A DNA stretch of 64,000 nucleotides from positions 3,830,001 through 3,894,000 of the forward strand of contig NC_064034.1 of assembly GCF_932526225.1 (NCBI RefSeq), given 5' to 3'. Under the pieces are notes generated by a model. It did no database searches. It saw nothing but the letters and a program-made list of their open reading frames with translations, and was not told the DNA's origin. The stretch comes from Nematostella vectensis (Eukaryota > Cnidaria > Anthozoa > Actiniaria > Edwardsiidae). A program made the translations under genes and the position numbers. Positions 32,572-45,500 of this stretch are shown piece by piece (positions within the stretch are counted from its first letter, which is position 1; each line of letters opens with the position of its first letter).

Positions 32572-35500
32572 ATGATTTCCGAAAACTACACTAATACTGT
32601 ATCTACGAGCGTGGTAACTACGGCAAAAGAAGCAAACTTGGCCACGCACCTTACGAAGCGTGCGTCCGAAGTCGAACTCCATGGGATAAAATGCAACTTG
32701 ACCGACGATTTTGGTCTGTTTATCCAAGGAATCCTAGCTCTAGTCGCATTCAGTACATTACTATGTAAGTATCTTATTATTTTGTATTTATAGATTCGGT
32801 TGATGTTAAGATATGTGGTTTTTGTGTGCAAATTGTTGATGCGGCCCATTCATTTTGTTTGAGTTTTATTTGAACTCTCTGTAGTTTTCTGATTTTTTTC
32901 ACTTGTTCGTATTATTTATACAATTGCTTATTCCCGAATATCTAAATGGAAAGGGCAGAACAATTCTAAATGTCCCAATAGCTTGGCTGCGGACGTATTT
33001 TTTTTAAAATCTGACTATTTACGTTTTATCTCTGGTGAAATCAGACAGATCGAATATCATTTGTGAAAAATTTCAAAACATTGACAGAGAATGTTTAAAG
33101 TTCGCACAGTGTTTCCACACTGCATATTAAAACTCGAGTCCAGAATCACAAAGTTCATATCGAATGTAGTACATGAAATATGGGCACGAAACCGAACATA
33201 TTCTTAACTCCTTTCCCAAACGCCCGTTGTTTCTTCAATATATAAGCTTTAGAATTGCAAACGTAAAACTACAATGTCCTCAAACACCTGCTTTTGAAAT
33301 ATTCGCATTGTATTTTGTATTATAATTACAAACCTTTATCCAAATTTTGCACCACTAGTTTCGCCCAAAAAGAAAAAGAAAGGCAGTATTGTATAGTATT
33401 TAGGTAGAATTGCTGTATCGCACACATTACAGTATACCGTAAATACAGTTGCTATATATATAATGTTTGGCAGACAATCCAAATACTTCAGTTTAAAATT
33501 TAGAGTTTATTATCCACAAATGACTTCCAGTGTTGCACACTTTGTCCCTCCCCGCTATGCAGTCTTATATTGGTACTGATAAATACTCCAAAGGGTGTTT
33601 AATATCTTTTATTTGCTACTGGCAATTTCTCCCTGTGGTTTGAAATACATAAGAAATATTGAACTGTGGAGAGTGGTGAGTGAGAAATTTGATCATTTTT
33701 CCAACTGCTAGATGTTCAGTATAATTTGCATCTGTGTTTGATTAGGGACCAATGTCGGTTCTAATACAAATCTGTATACTCAAATGATTTGTGTTATTCA
33801 TTCTTTAGTAAAACGCTACAGAGAACCAGTATGTGAAAGAAGGACATTTAGAATATGGTAAGCAGAAGTGATGGTTCAATAATGGCTTCCTCAGGGGAAC
33901 CTTGTCTTACTAATGTTTTTCTGCAGCTGTTATGTTATCAGGAAGATAATTTTAACACCATCAAACCACATTTTTCTTGTGAAAAAATATATTAGGTGTT
34001 CGTAGTTTTTTTTTTCTTTTAATGATTTTTATTTCATATCAGCATTTTATTACTGAATAAGGCAAAAATGCTCTATATTGTAATTTCATGTGGAATTATT
34101 TTGATAGGTCCTGCCTGTTTGGTTTTTATATAAGGTAGAGAATATAAATTGTTTCTTGTTTCTTTACAGGTTTTATGACACATCAAAGCAAGGTGTTGGG
34201 GCCGTTGTAATTCACTTTGCTAATGTCTTCCTTGCTGGGATGTTTAGTGGAGATCCTTGCACATGGTAAGTTTGGGTTACCTGTGTATACAGTCGATTGA
34301 CGAAACGCTTTTGTCAACCGACTTCACAACTATGCGACAAGCCTGTATATAAGCATGGGTAAAAAACCACTGAATCACTAAGCAGGCTTAGATGCGGTGT
34401 CTAATATATGTATGCAGCTAGGCGCTTCAGTGTTTTTACCCATGCTTAGTAAGTTTCTTGTATCCTTGTTGGTTTTCTTCATAAAACTGTCACCCTCATG
34501 CATCACCCTGTAAATGTGTCCTCACTGTGAAGGCCCTCACTCTTGGATGTGATAAGTGACTTAAGTAAGACTTAGGACATGTCTTGTCCTAAATCCTGCC
34601 GGTGCACTTCTCTTCAACAAATCTCGGCTATAAGTGGACACTGTAATACATGTCACACTATAGCAGGGGGAAGGGCTGCCCTCCCCCCCCCTCCCCCCAA
34701 GTATATGGTCCTATTAATAAGGCAATAAGGCGCTTGAGCAAATTTGTGTGGCAAGCTATAATGAATCTTTTAGTTCCACAAAAATGACATGTAATACTTC
34801 AGTAGCCAATTAAATCTACTTTGAACTGAAATTCAATCCATACAATGTACATTGCTTGATTCTGTTTCTTGTTACAATCACATCTGTTTGACTGATATTG
34901 TTGTTTTGACAGGTATTTCATTAACTTTTTGCTGGACTCTACGGCTGGGCTAGTCATCATCTATATCTTAATCTCACTGACTCAAGTAGTTGTCAAGCTC
35001 TACAGTATAGACAATCTCCGATTCGGAGAATATGGTAGGTATCATTTAAAATAAGTTCCCAAAACTGCTGGTACTTATAAGATCTTTTCACAATCAACTA
35101 CAAATTTCCAATACTGTATGCTGCATACTGTATATGATATATGGAACTTAATGCATAATTACAATCTTGAATTCGCAATTGTAGGTGGTCTTTTTCAGAC
35201 TTCTTTTAAGGGCACAATCACCTAATATCACCTGATATCAGGAAATAGGGGACTTGTGCTAAAAGATAATGTGACCTTTCTGGCCTTTCTGACCTTTCAA
35301 ACAAAAAAATCAGAAAAGACTGCGCCGGCACAAAAGAGAAAGAAGTAAAAATAAAATATTTAAATAAGACTAAACCCTTTCTGAAAAAAAAAAATAATTC
35401 TTGCTTTTTTTGTAAGCGCTTTTTGTTGCTATTATTTTGCAGCTAAAAGCCTGATCGTGCGCTACTAGTTTGCCACCCAAATACAGTAGTCATGTGATCT

Positions 35501-36500
35501 CTTAGCGCAAGTCCCCCATTGCATCAGGATTGCTATCAGGAAATTTTTGCTTGAGATGAACACAGTAATTCACTCTTGGCTTTTTTTTAAGGGTCTGAGC
35601 ATATAAAACCCCAAATTTATGGATAGTTTAATAATTCTTCATTACTTTATGGCAAAGTCTAACATATCCCTGAAATAGATTCCTTTTTTTTGTGTTCCCT
35701 ATCAAAGTAAATTTTGGCTGTCCATTATGTCACTTCAACTAATCTCTTCTGACTCTTTTCTCCCCAGGGACCCCTCCCCAGTGTAGTGCCTGGATCGGGC
35801 AGTGTGTTCTCTACACCCTGGTAGTCATCTTTGAGAAGATCACAATAGCGCTCATAGTACAGCTACAGTTCTGGGAGAGTGTGCGAGAGTTCATCCTCAA
35901 ACCCCTAAAGGGACACCCCAAGATGGAAGTGGCAATTGTTATGTTGATTGTACCCTTCATATTCAATGTAAGTTCAGCTTTCCTTCTTTTCTTTTCTTTT
36001 TGCTGACATGAACATGTGAGAACAAATGACAGTCTTCCCCTTTAGTGTCATTATTTTGGGTTGGGGGGTTGGGGTGGCAAGCCCGAATTGATTCTATGCA
36101 GCAGAGCATAGAGAGGGAGCTTGTGCCCCTTCTCTAGCTACACTTTAAAATTTTAAAAGCGCTATGAAAAGTTATTGATATTTAGCTTTATAAAAGTGAC
36201 CCATATTATTATTATTTAAACTTAAATATACATATTCTTTTTTACGATGATTTATGGCTTCATTAGACGTGTTAAAAATGGTTGTTCTTTCAGGCATTTA
36301 TGTTTTGGGTCGTTGACAACTTCCTTATGAGGAAGAAACGCAAGTCGTTACAAGAAAGTGACTCTAATATGAAAGTGAAGCACCTTCGCCGACCAGAGCT
36401 TGTCAAGTCTACGGAGGAGGAGGCCGTGTTACTGGATAATATTATTGACAATGATGAAGACATCGAAGAGGGAATACACAGACGGGAAATAGTCAGATAG
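32572..36500 (+). CDS. STIMATE: STIMATE/TMEM110-family ER membrane protein
   Basis: Six exons: 32572-32764, 33809-33857, 34170-34265, 34913-35034, 35768-35967, 36294-36500; 867 nt, 288 aa, close to the human length (about 294). Conserved blocks in order: FIQGILALVAFSTLL, REPVCERRTFRIWFYDTSKQ, VIHFANVFLAG, YFINFLLDSTAGL, LRFGEYG and QCSAWIGQCVLYTLVVIFEK, then [26 protein letters not shown]. These form four to five membrane helices, followed by a charged, acidic cytosolic tail. In vertebrates the protein sits at ER-plasma membrane junctions and promotes STIM1 activation in store-operated calcium entry; conservation of that role is inference. The introns are ordinary and lack junction-derived arrays. 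Confidence 0.95.
34350..34448. repeat. ~100-bp imperfect palindrome (MITE-like) in a STIMATE intron
   Basis: Arms of about 24 nt (AAGCATGGGTAAAAAACCAC at 34351 and its near-complement ending CCCATGCTTA at 34447) flank a roughly 50-nt loop. This looks like a short foldback element; no clear target duplication was found. Confidence 0.5.
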
Positions 36501-36580
36501 CAACAAGGATATACATAGATTAGTAATTTGTAAATGTTTGCCACAGTTTTGATAAATACTTTTTTTATTGTGGAGAGGAG

Positions 36581-36586
36581 ATTAAA
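36581..36586 (+). terminator. Poly(A) signal (ATTAAA) of STIMATE
   Basis: ATTAAA lies 80 nt after the stop at 36500, in a T-rich context. It is the only good hexamer close to the gene end. Confidence 0.5.
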
Positions 36587-36769
36587 TACTCCCAAAATAT
36601 ACACATTTCGATTTTAGATATTATAGACTACCTGTGTCTTCTGTTGCACAAGCCATTTAGTTAGCAGAGTTAGCAGAACGAGGCATTAACACAATGGAAC
36701 GAAATTATGTGACAGGATATTCCGATGTAAGCTGTAGGAAAAAGTACCTTTTAGGCACATATACATCTT

Positions 36770-36890
36770 AATTACGTCGTGTTATCCATGAGCCGTATTC
36801 AAGGTGAAGCAAGGGGCAACCCCAGTCTTGGTGTATTTTTAATGAACAGTTGAACACGGCTTATTGATAATACGGCGTTTGAGCCTGCCC
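36770..36890. mobile_element. Short MITE related to the element at 60816-61281
   Basis: The left arm carries TTATCCATGAGCCGTATTCA (36782-36801). The right arm is an inverted relative (AACACGGCTTATTGATAATACGGCGTTTGA, 36852-36881). The same terminal motif, including GTATTATCCATGAGCC, bounds the 466-bp element at 60816, so the two appear to be one family. Confidence 0.55.
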
Positions 36891-37399
36891 TTTTATAGCT
36901 GGTTGATCGTTCAATAAAAGAGAAGTCGAAATTGTCTTTTTGGTAAATTAGATCTAAGTCTAAAAAATAAGTATTGTAGACATACAATATGAACCATTTA
37001 TTGAAATTGAAATTTGGCCATTTTGAAGCATTTAATTGCCCGAAGATTTCTTTTTCACAAAAAAAAATATTTTACACAAGTTATGCATGTATGTATGAAC
37101 CCACAGAATTTGAGCATGTCACGTTTTCATTACTGGATGGGAAAGAAGATGCAACGAGTGTAAGACTGAATATCATACTATAGAGCCAATCAGAGAGGAT
37201 GTTCGAGTGTGGACAGGATTACCAATGAATACAATGATTGCCTTTGGTAATCATCTTTAGCCCATTTCGCTGCACTTTCCCTATACAGAGCTGCTACAGG
37301 CCTAAAAATATTAGGGGGAGGGGGGGGGCACGATACAAAAGCATAAAAAACATTTGGGGCAAAAGTTGGGGGAGGGGTCACGTGCCCTGAGTGCCCACC

Positions 37400-37584
37400 C
37401 CCCGCTAAACAAACAGCTCAACCTGTTACTATGCCAGTGTCATGGCTTACAGCGTCCAGAAAGGCAAAAGAGCAACCGAGTTGAGCCCGAGATAATTACA
37501 CCCCTCCTCGTCACACAAGGGGTGCCCCAGAGCTCAGGTCTTGGCCCTATGCCCTTTTGTATTTCTTTGTCAAGTCTCCCGTAA
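37400..37584 (+). pseudogene. Decayed LINE reverse transcriptase fragment
   Basis: The + frame ending at 37584 reads PLLVTQGVPQSSGLGPMPFC then SLSSLP. This resembles the LINE RT block normally of the form VTQGVPQGSVLGPLLF...INDLP, with several substitutions. No other RT motifs are intact nearby. It lies in the intergenic region between STIMATE and the rolling stone-like gene. Confidence 0.6.
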
Positions 37585-38286
37585 GGCTTCGTGCTGGGGT
37601 ATGGGTATGTAAGTAGTGTCAGTGCGTTTACGACCCCAAGCTGTCGGTCTCATCCTTCGCTTTTTACCCTGGAAACCAAAGGCTCTAATTCACGTTCTAC
37701 TTTTTAAACTACAGGGGTGAATATCGCGCTTTTTAAACTAACAGGGGTAAAATATCGCGCGCAATAACAGCTCGACAACCGCACTCTGATAATTAACTGT
37801 ATTGTGTTGGGCAGGTTGTTATGGCAAATTTAGACTCCGCGAAGAACGATGATACATAATTTTATTTGATTTTTTAATGATATTACTAGCTACTTCTAAG
37901 GTTAGCATTGAAGTTAACAGTATTAATAAACAATGAAATAAACTGTTAGACTAAACATGTTTGTCCATCCACACAGCCTTCTCATTGCATATTAGCAACG
38001 AGAAGTGAAGTGTTGTCATTATTTTTAATCATAACTCTCGTGAAAAATGCCGATCAAATATGCCCATTAAAATCTGTATTCAGTGGCATAACCCCTCAGA
38101 GGGTTAAATCCATTTACTTGTCCTTATTTGCATGTCATTGTCTAAAATAGTAAAACTCCAAGTGACGCAACATGACTACTGAAGGGCGATGGCCAGCCAC
38201 GCGTGAAGACGGTTTCACGATGTAGCGTTTGCTTTAAAGGCGCCGTTATAATGCTTGATTTTTGACTTCTTGGTCGGAGCGACGCT

Positions 38287-40836
38287 ATGATAAAGCAAGA
38301 GTTTCAGCTGGTCAATCTAAAGTTGATACACACGTCTCCGAAGGACTTCGCCAGCTCCGATGTGAGTAAACTTTTACCTGTCGGCTCACTGGTGGCTCAA
38401 TTGTAGAATCAACAAACAATGTCAAAAAAGGTTGAAAAAATCCTATAAATTCCAAAATCCGATTACAAGTGCAAGCAACAGTCGTTTTTTTGTGAACTTA
38501 TGTTAGCGTTGTGAAATTCGTGAAGAGACTTCAGCAATGATCAATAGTCAGAAATCAAAAGGAAACAAAACAATTTGCACATCGGACATTGCTTTGTACC
38601 TTTCTCGAGAAATGGCAACAGGACATCTGTTGATCAGTTTATAAAAAGCACAGCTCCCACGTTATTAAAGCCATAGTTCGAAAACCACAAACCAACCGTG
38701 TTTTTACGCTTCCTGAACACATTTTTCTATCAGCCCCATACTACATCATGAATAAAGAGCCTGGGGATATAAAACAGAGCCTACGTCTACATAATATCTC
38801 CATCAAAGTATCGGTGCTGCTGGCTCTGTCGCAAACCCAGAACAGAGGATTCCTTCACTTTGCGATGAATAAATGTTTTTTTTCTTTCGTCTCTCTTTCG
38901 TGTTTCTTCCTCTCCTAGGTTCGCTTTTTGTTTGTTGTCATCTTTTGGTGCAACAGGTCATCCAAGCGGCAATTTTTTTGCTTTGATTTGTAAGCAGAAT
39001 AGCACTTTTTCTTTTCTTGCTAATTTGTTCGGACATATGTTTTTACTTCCGCTGCATTCATTTTCTAATTATTGTTACCCAGTTTGGAGTTTGTGTATTG
39101 CATGAGTCGCGACGCGAGCACATATATGGAAACCAGGCTCAACTAACCAAGGATTGATTCTGCATTTTACTTGTGAGTGTGAATGACAATAAAATCGCGT
39201 TAACTTTTCACTCTTTTACTTTCGGTTTGTGTTGTTACGCGATTTTTGGTCTAAGTTTCTCCCTCCCACTAAATAAATATGGGCCCCCTGTGGTTAGCTC
39301 GCTGGCATAGCGCTACGTTACATTGTACAGTTTGGACATTTTTGTTATTTAAATATTGATTTTGGAGTTTATTTCATGTGAGCTCATATGGTCGTCGAGC
39401 GCTAAATTATACAGTCATGGCTGTTTGGAGAGGTCTGGATGGCCGCATCAGCCATGCTACCTGGGTTGGACTGGACCGTCTGAGCCTGTTCAATATTCGT
39501 AGTTCTCTGTTAATATTCTTTTTTTGTCCTGTTTAAAGCTTTTGTGCAATCGAGTTTTGGGAGATTTGTGAGTTTGGAGAAGGCTCTCGAAAAGTACCCC
39601 CAAAAAGCTCCCGGAAAAGCCACGCGCTCGGCCAAAAATAGTCGGAAATCCGCTCGCTAACGTCTCCGTTTTGTCGCGCAACTAAGCTCGGCTTCTCCGT
39701 CTTTCACGCAACTAGCGCGTGTTGGGCAGGTTAAGTGGACCTTGTCCATACTAATAGCCATCTCCCTGGACCCGCACCTTACTCGCAGGGCGGGTGCAAA
39801 TGCATGGGCGGAGCCAAGTCTCCTTCCAATAACTGTTATTGAGAACATTGAAAACAGTGAGAAAAGATTACGTCTCGACTTACTGAGTTTCGACACAGGG
39901 AATAATGTTTTGGAAAGGATATGAGATTTAAGAGTCTTTGATAAATAGCATATGCGAAAGCTAGATTAAAAATGCGGTGATTTTATGATAAGAAAAGTCC
40001 GCGCGACAACCGACCAAACCGGCAAAAAGCGATTTTGGTATGAATTGAATAAAAAAAACGACCACGACTGAGCTCATATTACTCGTTTTCCATTTGTGCT
40101 GTAGTGGTTCTCGCTGCCGGTGGTTATCGTGTACCGGACTGCACTGGCCGTGTACTGTTTCGTATGGCTGGTCTTCAGCGGCTTCAGCACCATGCTGGGG
40201 GGAGACACATGGTTCATCTACCTGACGGACTGGACGTACACCTGTGTCACCGTCTACTTCCTTGCAGCGGCCACCCTCTCTACGACAGAGTACGTAAAAC
40301 AGCGACGACAATCCGACAAATACCGACCGCTCCCCGACAGCGATGCGGAACCCACCGATAAAACAGCGACTTCCGGGAACTCGGACGATGTAATGTACTG
40401 GTACCACAAAGCATTGTGGGTATTATACAGCATGGCCGCGGATATGGCTGTTGTGGTTACTGTCTCTTATTGGACGCTTCTTTATCACGGTTTCAAGATA
40501 TATCTGCTAAACGTCAACGTACATTTGCTGAATTCCGTGTTCATGTTGGCGGAAACGATGCTGTGTTCGATCCCAATCAGACTTTTTCACGTGGTGTACC
40601 CGTTCTGTTATGGTGCTGTCTATATCCTATTCACAGTCGTGTATTGGAGCTTGGGTGGGAAGAACAATGACGGACAGCCCTATATTTATCCTGTATTAGA
40701 CTACACGCACGCCCTGAGATTAGCTCTGGGCGTAGCATTTGGGGTACCTTTGGTGGTACTCCCCCTAGTGCACGTGTTTATGTACGGGATATACAGATTG
40801 AGGTGTTGCTTTGCAAAGAAAGATGTGTATGAATGA
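38287..40836 (+). CDS. Rolling stone-like multi-pass membrane protein
   Basis: Two exons: 38287-38361 (25 codons, MIKQEFQLVNLK...SPKDFASSD, donor GTGAGT) and 40105-40836; 268 aa. About six hydrophobic segments can be read: VVIVYRTALAVYCFVWLV, WTYTCVTVYFLAAATL, WVLYSMAADMAVVVTVSYW, LNSVFMLAETMLCSIP, VVYPFCYGAVYILFTVVYW and LRLALGVAFGVPLVVLPLV. The arrangement (F..S-W-PxxxxxYR, YLTDWTY, YWTLLY, HxxNSVFMLxE, YPxxYGAVYxLFTxxYW) matches the rolling stone family. Drosophila rost acts in myoblast fusion; most family members are uncharacterised, so function here is unknown. The first exon is placed by phase and its SPKDF motif. Confidence 0.85.
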
Positions 40837-40911
40837 TTGGTTAGTATTTTTGTGTATCCAGGTAAAACAGGTAATTGATAAAAAGGTCGATAAATAAGTA
40901 TATGTAGTTTA

Positions 40912-40922
40912 AATAAAATAAA
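40912..40922 (+). terminator. Overlapping poly(A) signals of the rolling stone-like gene
   Basis: AATAAAATAAA (two overlapping AATAAA hexamers) lies about 75 nt after the stop at 40836, followed by T-rich sequence. Confidence 0.75.
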
Positions 40923-42540
40923 CGCTCTATTTCAAGTTTGATGCTGGCTCTTTTTTGCTTTACCCATATTATAAAATATCTAAATATTATCGTTAGTTAG
41001 ATGTCCCGGAGTTTGACCTGACTGCTTACAGCCCCTCCTTTGGCGAACGTCAGTAAAAAATAAGGAAAAAATAGGTCCGCATTTATTTTATGATATTAGT
41101 TATGATATGAAGATGATGTTCATCTAAAACGTGTGTAGTCACCATACAGAGAAAACCAGCTTCTTTTTTATGATGTTCATCAGTTTTTATATGTGATATT
41201 TTTGTGCGCAAGGAGAGCAGCTGTTCCCCTGCTATTTACATTGCAAGGGTGGCACGCAAACATGCCTCAGATATAAGCGAGAAGAGAAGCAAGTAGAGGA
41301 AAAGGTGCATTTCATTTGTGTGCGAGGACTTATCTAAAAGTCTGCTTACCATAATAATTTCAGAATGCTACGATCATGCAATTTCCATGGCTTTTGTTTT
41401 TTTTTAATTTGTAGTGAGATGAACTTTTTAAAATTTATAGGGAATTGAACGTTCAAAACAGCGTACGAGGGTATCGAAATTCTGTTGACTAAAACAATTT
41501 TAGGTCGTTATCATTTTAGAAAAAAGAGAACTATATTAAATAATTCCCATTGTTTTCGCTGCGCTGTTGTTTTATGGTCATTTTCTACTGAAAAGAACTT
41601 TTTAAAATTATTGAAAGGTGCGTTCAAATGTGTGCGATGCGCTCGCACCCTGCATCCAGTATGTTTCTTGCTTCCAAAAATTGAAAAGAAACCATCAAGT
41701 AGGTTTCTCGCTTCCATAAATGAAAGGTTATGATTTATTGTCACTCAGTTTTAAGCATATCGAGAAAATTTAGCCAAAAATTGTCGTTTTTGCCAAACGC
41801 GGTCACTTCCATATAAGAAAACTAATATATTCCTTATTTGGAAAAAACTGCATGATTCTTGTCGTACCACAGGTGCTTCGCAAACTTTATGGATTGTAAC
41901 CAGAAAAGACAAATAGTGGCTGTGACCATATTTAGTCAATGGAGAAGGTCTCTCACAAGAAACAAAGATTCCTTGGTACCAGACCCCCAAAACGACAACG
42001 TTTTCTTCATATAAATACATGAGACGACCGGAGCTGGCTACCTCTAAATAAAGCATAAGCTAGATCACTCTGGTATGACATCAATCCATAAGTCAGACTT
42101 TTTTGTAGCCAAATCCGATAATAAACGTCCCGTGAAGATGCTGCAAAAAAAATATTTTTTTTTTCTTTCGGGGGTTGTCAGTTTTTTACCAGAAATCTTA
42201 CTTCCTCCCTCCCCCAGAAAAATTAGGTCCACTTTTTCGGATTTCGCAACCCACCCACCCCCCAAAATCATCATTCTGCGATCGATAAAATTGCAAGAGT
42301 GTACATTATTTGTTTTCTAGCTAACTCAAACTCACAGTTTTCTGTGTGACACGGTCCCAGACTCTCTCGTGTAAAATGCCGCTAAAACTGCGGTAGACCG
42401 CTGACAGGTTACCGAGGTATCGTAAACACTCGATTTGTCGAATGGATTCCAAGCGAGCGAGTTCTTCTCGCTACATGACAATAACAATCAAACTCCTGTC
42501 AAATTATATGGAATTGTGTTCTATGGCTTGATTATAATAC
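40923..42540 (+). other. Intergenic region upstream of the dystrophin-like gene
   Basis: About 1.6 kb without supported exons. Open frames on the two strands around 41485-42320 overlap each other and lack splice or family support. The promoter of the dystrophin-like gene is presumably in the last few hundred bases. Confidence 0.5.
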
Positions 42541-45500
42541 ATGATCATGCCTGGCGTCGAATGTAAGTAATTCTTTGGCTTTGTGAGTAGTCTTTTTGGC
42601 GTTTTCACCGCTGTTTGCTTTGTTTTCGTTGTATTTGTCTGTGAGACGCTGTTTTTTTTTTTCTTGAAGTAACGCTGTAATAATAAATATGGAATATTGT
42701 TTGAATGACAGGTAAGTTACCGGAAGGCTGGGAGCGCTCGGAAACTACCAGTGGAATCCCTTATTATATCAAGTAAGAAGACCTGGAAATATGCGGGTTT
42801 GAGCTCCTTTAGATTCTTCAAATATACGAACTCAATATTCGCCCCTAAAACTAATGGATTAAGCATACACATGCCCACCACAAATATCGATTGTGTTGTG
42901 ATAATTTTGAAACGTTGTATGAAGTAACAGCGCCGTTGTTATTAGGTTTTATCTGATGTGGTTCGAATTACAATTTAGTTTGGAGTAATACAGCCGAAAA
43001 TACGTAGTAATTTTTCGCTAATTCACGAAACAATTCAAATAACAGGCTGTTGATAGCGTCGCCATATGGAATAAGGTCATCATAGCATAAATAACTATTT
43101 GTCAATCGTGTAATAGCTGTGTGTTAAATGTTTTTATTTCTATGATGTTTTAGTCATGAGACGGAGAAAACACAGTGGGACCACCCAGCCATGATTCAGC
43201 TAATGCATGACTTAGGTACGAACAGCCAGTACAGTGCTGGCCCAAACTCTAATAAGATGCTTAAGCTTTGTAATATACTCAATTTTCAGATCAGTGAAAG
43301 GTCTGTCAGGTTATCTGCATGACTGTTCTTTTCATTGTTTTGTCACTCATCATACAACTGCTAAACATCCGAAACATGGCCTTCTTGAAGCCGTCATGTT
43401 GCGACATCTGTTATGTCTCAACAGATTTAGGGTTTATTTGTGAATGTGTTTATGTATTTGGCACCCATTTGTGTGCCATTATTGATTGTTTATTGATCAG
43501 ATGTTTGGTTTTAATCAGCATTCTTTGCGCTTGAAATGACTTGTAGGATAGAGGTGGTAGGTGAAGTGCCAAGAATTGATTTGTTGAATATTGTCATCAC
43601 CTTTTACCTGAGTCAAGCTCCTAAAATATCATTCAATTTTGCATACAGCATCTTGACAAAAGTAAAGGGAGGTTTGACTTTTATAAATATTTATGTTTTA
43701 TGTTCAAGTCTTGGTTCTGATTTTGTATTTTTTTTTTAATTTCAAATAATCTATTCCCCAGCTGAGCTGAACAACATAAAATATGCAGCCTACCGCACTG
43801 CAATGAAGCTCAGAGCTATCCACAAGAAAACACAATGTAAGTTTTTGTGAACAACTTTGAATCTAGAATAGCTCCCTTTGTTTAGAATCTTATGATCCCC
43901 ATCTATCAAATTAAGCTGGATGAAGATCATTTTTGAAGTTCTGAGTCTGAAGTATTGCTTTCTTTTCAGTGTACCTTGTAGAGATCCCGATACTCACTGC
44001 AACATTAGATGAAGAGGACGTTCCTGATGGCTACACTGAAAAAGCTTTGTCAATCCCTGAAGCTTCTAAAATTATCACAGCTTTATTTATTAATCAAAAT
44101 GGCGACCGGCAAGACTTTATTGACATACCAATGGCCAGTGACTTAACCCTCAACTTGATGCTCAATATTTATGACCCGTGAGTTATAGGGGAATTATTCC
44201 TTTTGGGGGGTGACCACCCCTTCACCCCTTTATGCTGTAATATATATGCTACTTATTTATGCTAAAAGTTAATTTGTTTGTGATTTGTACAGTGGTCGAA
44301 CTGGTTACATCCAAGCTCTGTCACTGAAAATTGGTATATCCCTCTTATGTGCTGCAAAGTTACAAGACAAATACAGATGTGAGTGCAAAAGTAGACATCC
44401 TCAGAAATTCAGGGCATCCTGTTTGATTATTCCTGATGTTTTGACTGCTATGCCCTAGGCTAAACTGAGATAAATAGATCATTTTATTATATATACAGGG
44501 CCTCTGACAGGATGCAAAGATGCGGATCAGCAACCTGGACCAAAATATATATATTAAATACAATTAATATGTGTGAAGTCTGCTCAAGAGGTTGTGTACA
44601 GTTGAAGTTGATTATGTTGATATTAATTGTTTGTTTTCTAGATTTATTCAGACAAATGTGTAATAGCAGGGCAGTTTTGGATAGAAAACGCCTAACATTA
44701 TTTCTACAAGAATGCTTACAGGTGTGTTGATAAATACTGTAAAGTATAGCTGATTAATAACCCCCTTTCCCTCCCACTTTCCCTCGTCAGGAGAGGGAGC
44801 CCATGCGCAGATCCAGATCAATCTACACCTTACTTAAACAAGTCAAAATGATCAGAGTTAGTTGAATAATATCACATGCAATGTCTTCATTCCTTTAATC
44901 CCTCTGGCCGTATCCACCTCTATTACAACCCCCACCTGGCCGTATCCACCTCTATTACAATCCCCACCTGGCCGTATCCACCTCTATTACAATCCCCACC
45001 TGGCTGTATCCACCTCTATTACAATCCCCACCTGGCCATATCCACCTCTATTACAATCCCCACCTGGCCGTATCCACCCCTATTACAATCCCCACCTGGC
45101 CATATCCACCCCTATGACAGATGCCTGAAATAATTGTCATTTATAATTTTTTTGCAGATTCCGAAGTACATTTATGAGAGTACAATCTTTAGTGGGACAA
45201 GTGTTGAGCCTGCAGTCAAAAACTGCTTTGAAACAGTGAGTTTTACCTATACCTTAGAAGTAGAATTACAAAAATTCAAGTCTGTGTTTCATTAAGTGAT
45301 TTGGCTAAAATATAGACAACATGTACATTTTTTTTATGAGTGCCAAATCATGCCAAATAAATAAGTGTGCTAAAAAGGCCCTGCAAATAGTTTGTTGAAG
45401 CAGCATTTATGTGCCAGTTAGTGGAAAGTGTGTACTGAGAGTGGGTCTAAATACAAAAGCACCTGGGTGAAAGATTTGGCAATGTTCTGTGGATGGGGGG

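Larger units (their letters stand above)
36605..38286 (+). other. Intergenic region with transposon remnants
   Basis: Apart from the MITE relative and RT fragment annotated separately, I see G-rich runs (37313-37330), a short direct repeat (CTTTTTAAACTACAGGGGTRAATATCGCGC near 37700-37760) and AT-rich sequence up to the rolling stone-like start. No exon is supported. Confidence 0.5.

Noticed and set aside
41485-42320. Opposed ORFs between the rolling stone-like and dystrophin-like genes
   Set aside because: They overlap each other on opposite strands, are low in complexity in places, and match no family I know.
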